64,000 nt of DNA from Actinomycetes bacterium (GCA_021806045.1 JAJZDI010000001.1:8518-72517), one strand, 5' to 3'. Positions 8,806 to 18,103 are shown, counted from the first letter of the stretch. Numbers and translations: made by a program. Notes: generated from the sequence alone by a model not told the origin.

Positions 8806-11199
8806 TCAGCGGGTGGTGGTCTCGGTCCGCACCCCGGTCAGCAGGGGCGCCTTCAGGAAGTCCAGCCCCACGGTGATCACGACCAGCGACGCCAGCAGGA
8901 CGAGGACGTCGACGAGCGGCACGGCCGCCATCAGGATCCCCCTCGTCGCCAGCACGGTGACGACGACGATGTCGGCGGCGGTGGCGGTGATCATCCACGT
9001 GCTGGGACGTGACCCCCACAGATGGCCCCGCTCCCGCACCAGGTACACGGTGGCCTGCCCGGTCGCCACCAGCATGACGAAGACGAGGGTCTGGGTGGGG
9101 GCGAGGCCGAGGTGGAGGACGTGCCGCCCGACGGCGTAGGTGGTGAAGGAGACGGCCAGCCAGGGGACGGCGACGCCCAGTGCGCCCAGCGACAACGAGG
9201 GCACCCGCCAGCGGTCGGGCCTCGGCGAGAACCCGACCCGGTCGGTGGCCAGGGACATGGTCACGAAGTCGTTGGCGAACAGCAGCAGCAGGACCAGCCG
9301 CGGGGTGGTGACGAAGGTCCCGGTGGCGAGGAGCCCCACGCCCAGGAACAGCGACACCTGGAAGGTCTTGGCGATCTTGTTCAGGGTGTAGGTGAGCATC
9401 CGCTGGTAGACGCGCCGCCCGGTCTCGACCGCGGCGACCACGTCGCCGAGACCCTCGCCGGTGAGGACGAGGCTGGCGGCGTCCTTGGCGACGTCGGTGG
9501 CGCTCGCCACCGCGATGCCGACTTCCGCCCGCTTGAGGGCCGGTGCGTCGTTGACGCCGTCGCCGGTCATCCCCACGACGTGCCCCGAGCGCTGCCCCCG
9601 CTCGACGAGCGCCAGCTTGTCGGCGGGGAGCACGCCGGCGACGACGTCGAAGTCGATCTCGCCGCGCCGCCGGGACCGCAGGTCCTCGACCGACCCGAGC
9701 CGGGAGCCCAGCCCGACCTGGCCGGCGACGGCGAGGGCGGTGGGGGCGGCGTCACCGGTGACCATGACCACTCGCACCCCGAGGTCTCCCAGGTGGGCCA
9801 CCAGGTCCGCGGAGTCGGGCCGGACGGGGTCGCCCAGGGCGATCAGGCCCACCAGGTCCAGGCGGTCCCCGCCGCTTGCCACCGCCAGCACGCGGTCCCC
9901 GTGGGCGGCCAGGTTGGCCACCGCCGATTCGACGTCCCCGGGCGTCGGGCCTCCACCGTCGGCGAGCGAGGCGACGACGGCCGGTGTGCCCTTCACCGCG
10001 CGCACCTCGCCGCCGCCCGCCCGCACCTCGCTACCACCCGCCCGCAGCGTGGCTTCCGAGCGCTTGGTGGCGGGGTCGAAGGGGACGAAGCGGATCCGGG
10101 CCCCGGGGCTCGGCACCCCGGCGTCGGACGCCGCCCGGAGGACGGCGAGGTCGATGGGGTCCTGGGTGGCCTCGTCGGACGCGGCCGCCGCCAGGCCGAG
10201 GACGTCGGTCTCGCCGTGCCCGGCGAACGGGTGCACGGCCACCACCGACAGGCGGTTCTCGGTGACCGTGCCGGTCTTGTCGGTGCACAGCAGGTCCATG
10301 GCGGCCGCCTCCTCGATGGCCGTCAGGTGGGTGACGAGGACGCCGGCCCGGGCGAGCTCGAGGGCACCGACGGAGGTGGCGAGGGTGAAGGTGGCCGGCA
10401 GCGCCACCGGCACGGTGGCGACCACGAGGATGAGGACGAAGGGCAACAGCTCCCGCATGGGAAGGTCGGTGACGAGGCCGTAGGCGATGATCGCCAGCAC
10501 CAGCGCGCCGTCCAGGGCCAGCAGGGCCCAGACGATCTGGAAGATCATCGTCTCCAGGTGGCTCGCCGTCTTCGCCGTCCGGACCAGTTCGGCCGTGTGG
10601 CCGAAGTAGGTGTGGGACCCGGTGGCCGTCACCTCGCCGGTGGCCTCGCCTCGACGGACGATCGATCCCGAATAGCAGGTCCCGCCATCTGTCACCTCGA
10701 CATCGGCCGACTCGCCCGTGAGCACCGACTGGTCCACCGACACCGACCCGGCACCGTGGACGACCAGGTCGGCGGGGACGATGTCGCCGACCCGTACGTG
10801 GACCACATCGCCGGGGACCAATAGGGAGGCGTCGACCAATTGCCAGCGACCCTCACGCCGAACCCGGGCACGGACGGCGAGCCGGCTGCGCAGCGACGCC
10901 AGCGCGTTCGCCGCCCGGCCCTCCTGGATGAACGCGAGGACGCCGTTGAAGAGGAGGAGCGCGGCGACGATGACCGCCTCGGTCACCTTGCCGACTGCCA
11001 CCTCCAGCACGATCGCCGCCTCGAGGAGGTAGGGGACAGGGCCGGTGAGCGTGGCCGCGAACCGCCGCACCAGGTGCCTGCGTTCCTCGGGGAGCGCGTT
11101 GGGGCCGAACCGCTCCAGCCGATCGGCCGCTTCCGCAGCGGTCAGGCCGGCCGGGACCTGGCCGTCGTCCTCGGCGGCGGGTACCGCGCCGAACGCCAT
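8806..11199 (-). CDS. P-type cation-transporting ATPase (P3A/plasma-membrane H+-ATPase-like)
   Basis: 797 residues from ATG 11199. The N-terminal cation ATPase motif is LTAAEAADRLERFGPNALPEE. The actuator motif is TGESADVEV, the phosphorylation site is CTDKTGTVTEN (Asp307), the nucleotide-binding lysine lies in AVKGTPAVV and the hinge is MTGDGVNDAPALKRAEVGIAV. Transmembrane helix 4 reads VATVPVALPATFTLA, the PVALPA form seen in P3A proton pumps rather than the PEGL of Ca2+ pumps or the CPC of heavy-metal pumps. It is therefore likely a proton or monovalent/divalent cation pump in the plasma membrane. It appears monocistronic and converges on the DrrAB genes. Confidence 0.85.
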   Translation of the reverse strand: MAFGAVPAAEDDGQVPAGLTAAEAADRLERFGPNALPEERRHLVRRFAATLTGPVPYLLEAAIVLEVAVGKVTEAVIVAALLLFNGVLAFIQEGRAANALASLRSRLAVRARVRREGRWQLVDASLLVPGDVVHVRVGDIVPADLVVHGAGSVSVDQSVLTGESADVEVTDGGTCYSGSIVRRGEATGEVTATGSHTYFGHTAELVRTAKTASHLETMIFQIVWALLALDGALVLAIIAYGLVTDLPMRELLPFVLILVVATVPVALPATFTLATSVGALELARAGVLVTHLTAIEEAAAMDLLCTDKTGTVTENRLSVVAVHPFAGHGETDVLGLAAAASDEATQDPIDLAVLRAASDAGVPSPGARIRFVPFDPATKRSEATLRAGGSEVRAGGGEVRAVKGTPAVVASLADGGGPTPGDVESAVANLAAHGDRVLAVASGGDRLDLVGLIALGDPVRPDSADLVAHLGDLGVRVVMVTGDAAPTALAVAGQVGLGSRLGSVEDLRSRRRGEIDFDVVAGVLPADKLALVERGQRSGHVVGMTGDGVNDAPALKRAEVGIAVASATDVAKDAASLVLTGEGLGDVVAAVETGRRVYQRMLTYTLNKIAKTFQVSLFLGVGLLATGTFVTTPRLVLLLLFANDFVTMSLATDRVGFSPRPDRWRVPSLSLGALGVAVPWLAVSFTTYAVGRHVLHLGLAPTQTLVFVMLVATGQATVYLVRERGHLWGSRPSTWMITATAADIVVVTVLATRGILMAAVPLVDVLVLLASLVVITVGLDFLKAPLLTGVRTETTTR

Positions 11200-11256
11200 G
11201 ACTCGACCATCGCGCACCTGCCGGGCCCAGCGAAGGGCCAACGTGCCCCATCTGCA

Positions 11257-11310
11257 TGGCCGGTGCTCCGCTACCCGGGCGGGCCGTGGCCGGTGCTCCG
11301 CTGCCCGGGC
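11257..11310. repeat. Two-copy direct repeat, 30-bp period
   Basis: TGGCCGGTGCTCCGCT-n-CCCGGGC occurs at 11257-11280 and again at 11287-11310, differing at a single base (A versus G). It lies between the zinc-finger gene and the P-type ATPase start, in the ATPase leader. It may be a duplicated regulatory element or a simple duplication. Confidence 0.6.
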
Positions 11311-11319
11311 AGCCCGGAG

Positions 11320-11694
11320 TCACTCGACCTTGGAGAACCGCTCCCACGCCGATTGGCGCGTGATGCCCAGGGCACCTCCGACGGCGGCCCAGCTGGCCCC
11401 GAGCTGGCGTGCCCTGCGGACGTACTGCGTGAGGACGTGCTCGGCCTGGCTCTTCGCCCGGGCCATCCGGGGCAGGCTGGCCAGGACGGAATCGAGCCCC
11501 GTCTCCGCCTCCCACGGAGCGACGTGCGCTACCGGCGCGGTCGGATCGGGCACGGGCCTGTCGGCGATGAGCTGGCTGGACAGCGCCACGCACTCGTCGC
11601 AGATGTACACCCCGGGCCCGAACACCAGGGCACGGACGTCGGTGTACGGCTTCAGGCAGAACGAGCACGACGCCGGTGTTTCGGTGGTGGTCAT
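11320..11694 (-). CDS. ClpX-type C4 zinc-finger protein with C-terminal helix-turn-helix
   Basis: 124 residues from ATG 11694, preceded by GAGGAGG. The N-terminal zinc finger reads CSFCLKPYTDVRALVFGPGVYICDECV: two CxxC pairs as in the ClpX N-terminal domain, but with no AAA+ domain following. The C-terminal ~35 residues (RRARQLGASWAAVGGALGITRQSAWERF) form a helix-turn-helix like that in small actinobacterial regulators. It may be a DNA-binding regulator or an adaptor. A stand-alone gene of this layout is common in actinobacteria and its role is not established. Confidence 0.75.
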   Translation of the reverse strand: MTTTETPASCSFCLKPYTDVRALVFGPGVYICDECVALSSQLIADRPVPDPTAPVAHVAPWEAETGLDSVLASLPRMARAKSQAEHVLTQYVRRARQLGASWAAVGGALGITRQSAWERFSKVE

Positions 11695-11787
11695 GGCGCC
11701 TCCTCTCCTGTCAGGAGATACCTTACGCCCACCGATCCCGTGGCGCACGACCCGGTTCATCGCGCCGGGCTGCGGCCGCGGGAAGAG

Positions 11788-13626
11788 TCATGTGGGCGGC
11801 GAGCGGAACCGGTCTCCAGCGAGCGCAGCGACCAGGGTGCGCACCGCCTCCCGCCAGTCAGCGACGAGCCCGATGTCAGCGGAGGCAAAGCCCGGAGCGG
11901 CAGGATCGTGGTTGACCAGCACGATCGTTCCCGCCTGGGCCACACCCGCCAGGTGGTTGAACGTGCCGGAGGTGCCCAGACCCATGTACAGCACGGGAGC
12001 GAGGCTCCACCCGGTGATGCCGACCTGGCGAGAGCGGGGGAGCCAGCCCCGATCGGTGACCTTCCTCGTCGCTCCGAGCTCGGCGTGGAGTATGCCGAGC
12101 AGGTTGTCGAGCATTGGGTACTCGTCAGGGGGGACACCCTGACCTACGCAGACGACGACCCGGGCGTCCTGCAGGGAACGGGCGCCGATATCGTCGACGC
12201 GCTCGGTCCCGACGACCCGGTCGCGGCTCCGGCCCTTCACGAGCTCAACGGGCATGCCAGCGCTAGGACTTCGGGGGAGCAATGTCGCGAGGACCCCGGG
12301 GCGGATCGTCGCCAACTGGACGTCGGAGGTGAACGTCACCGAAGCCAACAGCCGGCCGGAGAACGCCGGCTTCCAGCACACCAGTCTCCCGTCGGCTACA
12401 TCGAGCTCGATGGCGTCGCCGGCGAGGCCGGACCGACAACGTGCGGCAAGCCTCGCCATGACCTCGCGTCCCCACGAGGTACTTGGCCCGAGCACCACCG
12501 AGGGGGCGATCGTGACGCACCATGCCGCAAGTGCTTCGGCGACGTCCTCCTCGACGGCGGTGCCAGTGATCACAGCTGCCTGGTCCGCCCCCCATGAGGA
12601 CAGTTCGGCAGCTTCGGGGAGCTCTGTGCCGGTGGCGACCACTGAGCGGTTTGCCTGGTGCGCGAGCTGTGCTGCCGCGCCGATGAGCTGCCGAGTGAGG
12701 TGCTCCCGCCCTGGCTCGACGACGACGGCGACCGGCCCGCGACGTGGACGATCGGCCATCTGGCCGCATGAGGATGGGACCATTGGGAGGACTCGAGACG
12801 GGCCGTCGCCGATACCGGATAGCACGCCGCGCTCGGCCAGCATCGCGACGGCACGGGACACCTGATCCTCCACCGCCCCTGTGAAGCGGAGCCTCAGGCG
12901 GTCGACGGCGACTGGCCGCGTGGAGCCCACTCTGGTGGCGCTGGCGGCCTCACCCCACGGGCCGGGCCCGAGCCCAGCTGCGGTGACTCGGCGTACCCTT
13001 TCGGCGGCGACATCGGCGCGGGCGCGCGGCGTTGCCTTGCACGGGGAGATGAGCCGCTCGGCGCATGAAATGACGGCTGGAAGAGCGACCCTCGTGTCGC
13101 GCCATCCTTCGCCGAGTTCGCAGCGTGCCCATGCCTCGCCGTCAGAGATGCGCAACGTTGCTGCCGCTCCGATGAAGGGGAGATCGAGGAGTTCGGCGAG
13201 CTGCGGGCCGATGTGCCCAGTCTCGGCGTCGGCCGAGCTGCGACCGCAGAGGACGACATCCCACGGTCCGTCCGAGCGCAGTGCTGCTGCGAGGGCGAGC
13301 GCGGTCGCCAGCGTGTCGGAACCGGCAAACGCCGGGTCACACAGGTGCACACCGGAGTCGGCCCCCCATGCCACGGCCTCTCGGATGACGTCCTCGGCAT
13401 CGGGTGGACCCAGCGTGTACGCGATGCAGGAACCGCCGGTCGCCTTCGCAAGCGCCACGCCCTGGGCAACCGCCCGCCGACAGTGGGGATTCAGCTCCAA
13501 CGCCAGGCCGCTGCGACGCAACCGGGTGTCGCCGTCGAGCTTCAGCGACTCGGTTCGCGGCACCTGCTTGGCAACGACGGCGACTCGCAGCCCGATTGTG
13601 TTCGACACCTCGGCCTTGCGGCTCAC
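11788..13626 (-). CDS. Fused electron-transfer flavoprotein, EtfB-EtfA in one chain
   Basis: 612 residues from GTG 13626, which overlaps the TGA of the upstream transporter (GTGA). Residues ~1-250 are an EtfB domain: VAVVAKQVP, ELNPHCRRAVAQGVALAKATGG, then VVLCGRSSADAETGHIGPQLAELL, the AMP/FAD loop. Residues ~275-612 are EtfA: VVVEPGREHLTRQLIGAA, and a C-terminal FAD site QVGITGWSLAPVLYMGLG, then GTFNHLAGV and VNHDPAAPGFASADIGLVADW. ETFs carry electrons from dehydrogenases to quinone or in bifurcation. Separate subunits are usual, so the fusion is notable. No acyl-CoA dehydrogenase or ETF:quinone oxidoreductase lies nearby. Confidence 0.85.
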   Translation of the reverse strand: MSRKAEVSNTIGLRVAVVAKQVPRTESLKLDGDTRLRRSGLALELNPHCRRAVAQGVALAKATGGSCIAYTLGPPDAEDVIREAVAWGADSGVHLCDPAFAGSDTLATALALAAALRSDGPWDVVLCGRSSADAETGHIGPQLAELLDLPFIGAAATLRISDGEAWARCELGEGWRDTRVALPAVISCAERLISPCKATPRARADVAAERVRRVTAAGLGPGPWGEAASATRVGSTRPVAVDRLRLRFTGAVEDQVSRAVAMLAERGVLSGIGDGPSRVLPMVPSSCGQMADRPRRGPVAVVVEPGREHLTRQLIGAAAQLAHQANRSVVATGTELPEAAELSSWGADQAAVITGTAVEEDVAEALAAWCVTIAPSVVLGPSTSWGREVMARLAARCRSGLAGDAIELDVADGRLVCWKPAFSGRLLASVTFTSDVQLATIRPGVLATLLPRSPSAGMPVELVKGRSRDRVVGTERVDDIGARSLQDARVVVCVGQGVPPDEYPMLDNLLGILHAELGATRKVTDRGWLPRSRQVGITGWSLAPVLYMGLGTSGTFNHLAGVAQAGTIVLVNHDPAAPGFASADIGLVADWREAVRTLVAALAGDRFRSPPT

Positions 13627-14363
13627 CTGATACCTGCCCTTCCGGCAGCCAGGCCGATCACGTACGCGACAACTGCGGCGAGCGCGGAAAGGCCGAATTG
13701 CCTGACGGCGGATCGCACCCAATTGCGCCCCGCAAAATGCCCGAGAAGCGCACCGACGAGGAGCGAGGTGACGGATGCGAGGACGATCGTGGCAACTACG
13801 GCACCGGCCCCCCGAGCGGCCAGCCAAGGGGCAAGCGGCACTGCCGCGCCCAAGGCGAAGCTGCCGAACGAAGCAGCAGCAGCCGCGACCGGAGAACCCA
13901 GGTCGGTGGGATCGATTCCGAGCTCTTCGCGTGCATGTGTTTCGAGCGCGAGGTCCTCGTCCCGCATGAACGACGCGGCCACACGGTGGGCCAGATCGGG
14001 CGCCAGCCCCCGTTCTTGGTAGATCATGACGAGCTCTCGGTGTTCGGCTTCTGGGTGTTGGCGGATCTCAGAGCGTTCGCGGTGGAGCTCGCGTTCAAGG
14101 AGCTCGCGTTGTGCCCGCATGGACACGTACTCGCCGACGGCCATCGAGCACGCACCGGCGGCAAGTCCGGCAAGACCGGCGAGCCGGACCACCCCAGGTG
14201 TGGGCCTCGCCCCAGCAAGCCCGATGATGAGCGAGACATTGGTGACGAGCCCGTCGCTGATGCCGAAAATGGCGGCCCGTGCCGCCCCTCCCGAGACCGA
14301 CCGGTGCACCTCGTGGCCGTGACGGCCGGTGTGGATGGATTGGGGTGGAACTGACGTTGTCAA
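13623..14363 (-). CDS. VIT1/CCC1-family membrane transporter (iron/manganese-type)
   Basis: 246 residues. The TTG start at 14363 abuts the kinase stop codon and has GGAGG six bases upstream inside the kinase gene, which decides this start. VIT signature: HRSVSGGAARAAIFGISDGLVTNVSLIIGLAG, then a membrane helix with ACSMAVGEYVSMRAQRELLERE, where Met and Glu line the metal path in plant VIT1. A cytoplasmic Glu-rich helical segment (residues ~75-125) and three more hydrophobic helices follow. The family exports Fe2+/Mn2+ against protons. Its place between a sensor kinase and an ETF fusion is unusual. Confidence 0.85.
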   Translation of the reverse strand: MTTSVPPQSIHTGRHGHEVHRSVSGGAARAAIFGISDGLVTNVSLIIGLAGARPTPGVVRLAGLAGLAAGACSMAVGEYVSMRAQRELLERELHRERSEIRQHPEAEHRELVMIYQERGLAPDLAHRVAASFMRDEDLALETHAREELGIDPTDLGSPVAAAAASFGSFALGAAVPLAPWLAARGAGAVVATIVLASVTSLLVGALLGHFAGRNWVRSAVRQFGLSALAAVVAYVIGLAAGRAGIR

Positions 14364-15866
14364 CTACGCCTCCATGGGATGAGTGGGAGCGGACGGTGGG
14401 AGGGCTCGTCGTGGCCGAGGCGCGTGCCCGCCGGCCGGCATCCGGTGGGCAGCCGACCGGATCTCCTGTGGCGCGCCCGTGCCGGCGCGCAGGGAGGCAC
14501 CCGGCAGCGTGACCCTCACGACCGCACCCCCGTCCGGATGGTTGGCCGCGGCGACGACACCCCCGTGGGCTTCGACGATCTTCTGCACGATGGCGAGCCC
14601 GAGCCCTGAGCCGCCGCGGTCCCGTTCCCGTGATCGATCGGGACGCGAGAACGGCTCGAAGGCGAGCGGGAGGAAATCGTTCGGGAACCCATCCCCGTGA
14701 TCGCGCACTTCGAGCTCACTCGAGTCCGGTTCTTCGGCCGACCGGATGGATACCTCGACGAACGAGTCGGCCGGTGCGTGCCGGATTGCATTGTCCAGCA
14801 GGTTGTCGAGCAACTCACGAAAGCGCATCTCGTCGATCGCAGCCCGCACACCGGGATCTGCGTCGAGTACGAGTGCAACGCCACGTTGGTCGGCATGTGC
14901 GCGCTGGGCCTCGAGCGCATCGGCGACCACGGGCTGGAGGACCCGGACCTCGGCCTGGGTACGGAGGGCCCCTTCGTCCGCTTCGGCGAGAAGGAGGAGG
15001 CGATTCGAGAGCTGAACGAGTTGGTCGACGCGCCGTGCTGAGCCGGCCACGGTCTGGACGAGCTCCTTCTCGGATCGCCCTGGGCGCGCGGCGAGCTCGA
15101 GCTCTGCACGGAGCGCTGCCAGTGGTGTCCGGAGCTCATGGCTGGCGGCAGCTACGAAGTGGCGTTGGTCCGCCAGCGACCGTTGCACGCGATCCAACAG
15201 ATCGTTCAGCGTCTTCGCAAGCGATGCCAGTTCATCGCGCGTGTCGGGAACGGGAAGTCGCGGTGAGTTCTTGGCTGCCGACACGGCAGCTGCCTCTGCG
15301 CGGAGCTTCTCGACCGGCCGCAGTGCCCGGCCGGCAAGGACCCAGGCGCCGATTGACCCGAGCAGGACGACGAGTGGACCTCCAAGGATGAGACCCTGAG
15401 TGACGTGTGCGGTGGAGTCCAGGACCTGGTCGAGCGAGGTCCCGACGATCACAACGAGGCCGCTGCCCCGAGGGCCGGACACGGCCAGGAGCAACCGGGG
15501 GTTGCGCCAGACGGAAAGGTGGCGTTCGGTCAAGACCGGTTTGCGTTGAGCGGCAGCAAGGCCGTTGATGCCGAGAAGGGGGTGTCTCCCAGCCGGCTCT
15601 GTCGTGTACCGGAGGACATCATTCGTGTCGACGATCTGGACGAGGCTCTGGTCGGGCGCAGGTGATGGTGGCTGCCGGCCCGACGAGAGCGGGAGCATCT
15701 TCGCTGCCAGCTGGGCATCCACCCGCCCGGCGCGCCGTTCGAGCGATCGGGCGAGCGTCGCTCGAAGGTCGTGGCCCATGTTCGTCGTGAACAGCAAACC
15801 GCCGATGGCCACCAAGGCAGTCGTGAAGACACATACGACGAGGGCAAGGCGCAAGCGGATCGGCAC
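14364..15866 (-). CDS. Membrane sensor histidine kinase
   Basis: 500 residues, GTG start at 15866 directly after the response-regulator stop. There are two transmembrane helices (residues ~8-28 and ~158-178) around a ~130-residue extracytoplasmic sensor, then HAMP (ALRPVEKLRAEAAAV), HisKA with phosphoacceptor His243 in ASHELRTPLAALRAE, and an HATPase with NLLDNAIRHAP (N box), DHGDGFP (G1) and GGSGLGLAIVQKIVEAHGG (G2). It should phosphorylate the adjacent OmpR-type regulator. Position after sugar-type ABC transport genes suggests it senses substrate or envelope state, but the ligand is unknown. Confidence 0.93.
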   Translation of the reverse strand: MPIRLRLALVVCVFTTALVAIGGLLFTTNMGHDLRATLARSLERRAGRVDAQLAAKMLPLSSGRQPPSPAPDQSLVQIVDTNDVLRYTTEPAGRHPLLGINGLAAAQRKPVLTERHLSVWRNPRLLLAVSGPRGSGLVVIVGTSLDQVLDSTAHVTQGLILGGPLVVLLGSIGAWVLAGRALRPVEKLRAEAAAVSAAKNSPRLPVPDTRDELASLAKTLNDLLDRVQRSLADQRHFVAAASHELRTPLAALRAELELAARPGRSEKELVQTVAGSARRVDQLVQLSNRLLLLAEADEGALRTQAEVRVLQPVVADALEAQRAHADQRGVALVLDADPGVRAAIDEMRFRELLDNLLDNAIRHAPADSFVEVSIRSAEEPDSSELEVRDHGDGFPNDFLPLAFEPFSRPDRSRERDRGGSGLGLAIVQKIVEAHGGVVAAANHPDGGAVVRVTLPGASLRAGTGAPQEIRSAAHRMPAGGHAPRPRRALPPSAPTHPMEA

Positions 15867-16598
15867 CTAACGAGCCCCTTCCACGTGCAGCCGCCATCCC
15901 ACCCTGTGGAGGGTCTGGAGATCCGAGCAGCCGAACGGTCGGTCGATCTTGCGTCGCAGGCGGGCCACGTACTGGTCCACGACGTTGTCGGAGACGGTCG
16001 AGCTCCGTTCCCAGACGGCACCCATGATCGTCCTCCTGGTGAGGACCACGCCGGGGTGCCTGAGGAAGAGCTCGAGTACCTCGAATTCTCGCTTGGTGAG
16101 CTCCAACTCGGCGAACCCACGCCAGGCCCTGCGGCTGAGTAGGTCGAGGCGGAGATCGCCGACGACGAGATAGAACGAATCGGGGCGTCGATCCCGGCGC
16201 AGGACGGCGCGCAACCTGGCGACGAGCTCCCCGAGGTCGAAGGGCTTCACAAGGTAGTCGTCAGCTCCGGCATCGAATCCGGCCATCCGCTCGTCGAGCG
16301 CGGCGAGCGCAGTGGTCATGATGACGGGGACCGCATGCTGCTCCCGGCGGATGCGAACACACAGCTCGATTCCGCTGATGCCGGGGAGCATGAGGTCGAG
16401 CAAGACGGCACCGAACACGGAGGCGCCGAGCATCGACAGCGCCGACTCGCCGTCGGGCACCGTCGTCACGTCGAACCCCTCCTCGGTGAGATGGCGCTCG
16501 AGGGCGCACGCGAGCGCCTCGTCGTCTTCGACGACGAGGACGTTCGTGCCGCGCTCGGACAGAGGGGGTCGGTCGCAGGACCGACCGTCGTTGTCCAT
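15867..16598 (-). CDS. OmpR/PhoB-family response regulator
   Basis: 243 residues. The receiver domain has acidic pair EDD (~24-26), phosphoacceptor Asp68 in VLLDLMLPG, Thr in IMTTAL and Lys118 in DDYLVKPF. The C-terminal winged helix includes LTKREFEVLELFLRHPGVVLTRRTIMGAVW, then VDQYVARLRRKID. Its stop codon is immediately followed by the kinase GTG, and only six bases separate it from the upstream solute-binding protein gene. The pair is therefore probably transcribed with the ABC transporter and likely regulates it or related genes. Confidence 0.95.
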   Translation of the reverse strand: MDNDGRSCDRPPLSERGTNVLVVEDDEALACALERHLTEEGFDVTTVPDGESALSMLGASVFGAVLLDLMLPGISGIELCVRIRREQHAVPVIMTTALAALDERMAGFDAGADDYLVKPFDLGELVARLRAVLRRDRRPDSFYLVVGDLRLDLLSRRAWRGFAELELTKREFEVLELFLRHPGVVLTRRTIMGAVWERSSTVSDNVVDQYVARLRRKIDRPFGCSDLQTLHRVGWRLHVEGAR

Positions 16599-16604
16599 CT
16601 TTCC

Positions 16605-17987
16605 CTACAGCGCGCTGGCGCCGCTCATGTAGGAGTTGCCCTGCTGGTCGAGGGTGTGGAGCCCGGTGGCGACGCCCTGCTTGCCCTCGACGACCTCGAG
16701 AAAGGTCGCGTCGAGGGACGACTGTACTTCCTTGTAGCGGTCGCTGATCGGGCGGGGGTACGTGTCCGGTGACTCGGTGGCCGTGATGGTTGCCGACTCG
16801 CCGGGGTGACTTGCCAGGAATGATGAGGGCATGGCGGCCACACCGGCCTTCGTCTCGGGCGGGAAGCCGGTGTGCTCGGCCCAGTAGACCTGCTGCGATG
16901 GTTCGAACCACCACTGGACGAAGGTCCACGCCGCCTGGTCCTGGGTGTGCGTGTGGCCCTTGGGGAGGACGAAGCCGAGCCCCTGGGCCACGTTGTAGGC
17001 GCTGCCGGTCGAACCGGCTGGCTCGACGAAGGCACCCACGGGGAATTTGCCACCGACGGCGTCCAGGGTCTTCTGGTATCCGGCGGACGTCCCGTCGATC
17101 ATGGCCATTTTGCCGGCAGCCAGGTCTTCACGGAGAGAGGTCCCGTGACCGAAGACGAGGTCGCCGTCCGCATACAGCGTGTGGAAGTACGAGAAGGTGC
17201 TGATGCCAGCGGGTGTGTTGAAGTCGACGGCGGTCCCGGTGGTGTTGCCGCCCTTCAACATCGTCCCGCCGTTGCTCATGAATGCCGGGAGAATATGGGC
17301 CGACGAGTCCTTCCAACCGATGGGGATGACCCCGATGGCCTTCAACTTCGCCGCGTCGGCTGCGAGCGCCGTCCAGGTCGCAGGTGGGGTCGTGATGCCG
17401 GCCTTGGCGAAGAGCGTCTGGTTGTAGTCGACGATCGATACCTTCGTATCGGCCTGGAGCCGGAAGTGCTGGCCATGTACCTCGCCGTTCTTCCACACGG
17501 CAGGGAGGACGTTGGCCTTGTCGACGACCGAGCTGTTTGCCATGAAGGTGTTCCACGACACGAGCGCGTGGGCTTTCACATACTGACCGTCGTAGTGGCT
17601 GATCTCCGCGAGGACGGGGGGGTCACCGGCGGCCGTTGCCGCGAGCAGCTTCTTCGACGCTTTGGTTACCGTGACGTCGACCCGGATGCTCGGGTGGGAG
17701 GCGTTGAACTCGGCGACCAGCGCGCTGACCGCGTCACCGACGGGACCGCCGTTGTGGGACTCCCACAAGCTGACGGTCGTCACCTGCGCACTCGAAGCCG
17801 ACTTCGAAGCTGACGGTGCGCTTGACCCGCACGCCGCCAGAGCCATGCCACCGGCGGCGACCAGTACCGCCGTCCAACGGAGGCGTCCTTGCCGTAGCGT
17901 CCCATCGGCTCGCCGTGCGCGCCCGGTGCAGTGGCTGTGCACCTCAAGCGGGCGGTCGGGCCCGGTGACGCCCTGCATGCTCATCAT
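16605..17987 (-). CDS. Sugar-type ABC transporter solute-binding lipoprotein (UgpB-like, family 1)
   Basis: 460 residues from ATG 17987, preceded by GGAGGAG. A long N-region is followed by the signal WTAVLVAAGGMALAAC with lipobox LAAC, then a Ser/Ala linker. The mature part is a family-1 extracellular binding protein: TVSLWESHNGGPVGDAVSALVAEFNASHPSIRV, QADTKVSIVDYNQTLFAKAGITTPPATWTAL, and QGLGFVLPKGHTHTQDQAAWTFVQWW. It delivers sugar or glycerol-phosphate-like substrates to the permeases encoded upstream. A 116-bp gap and a hairpin separate it from the permease genes, which may let it be expressed at a different level. Confidence 0.9.
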   Translation of the reverse strand: MMSMQGVTGPDRPLEVHSHCTGRARRADGTLRQGRLRWTAVLVAAGGMALAACGSSAPSASKSASSAQVTTVSLWESHNGGPVGDAVSALVAEFNASHPSIRVDVTVTKASKKLLAATAAGDPPVLAEISHYDGQYVKAHALVSWNTFMANSSVVDKANVLPAVWKNGEVHGQHFRLQADTKVSIVDYNQTLFAKAGITTPPATWTALAADAAKLKAIGVIPIGWKDSSAHILPAFMSNGGTMLKGGNTTGTAVDFNTPAGISTFSYFHTLYADGDLVFGHGTSLREDLAAGKMAMIDGTSAGYQKTLDAVGGKFPVGAFVEPAGSTGSAYNVAQGLGFVLPKGHTHTQDQAAWTFVQWWFEPSQQVYWAEHTGFPPETKAGVAAMPSSFLASHPGESATITATESPDTYPRPISDRYKEVQSSLDATFLEVVEGKQGVATGLHTLDQQGNSYMSGASAL

Positions 17988-18046
17988 GTGCCTGTCTCCT
18001 CCTGTTGGGAATGGTGATGGGTGGACTGGGGTATGAAGGGCTCTGC

Positions 18047-18063
18047 TCGCCGATGCTCGGCGA
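18047..18063 (-). terminator. Short intra-operon hairpin
   Basis: A perfect 7-bp stem, TCGCCGA-TGC-TCGGCGA, sits in the 116-bp gap between the second permease and the solute-binding protein. There is no T-tract, so it could be an attenuator, an mRNA-stability element or a processing point rather than a full terminator. Confidence 0.4.
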
Positions 18064-18103
18064 ACCCGTTGGTCGTTCGTCGACCGGTCCGTGTTCTCGG
18101 GGA

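Noticed and set aside
9022-10824. 600-codon plus-strand frame opposite the P-type ATPase
   Set aside because: His/Gly/Gln-rich product of codon-complementary sequence; all ATPase motifs are on the minus strand.
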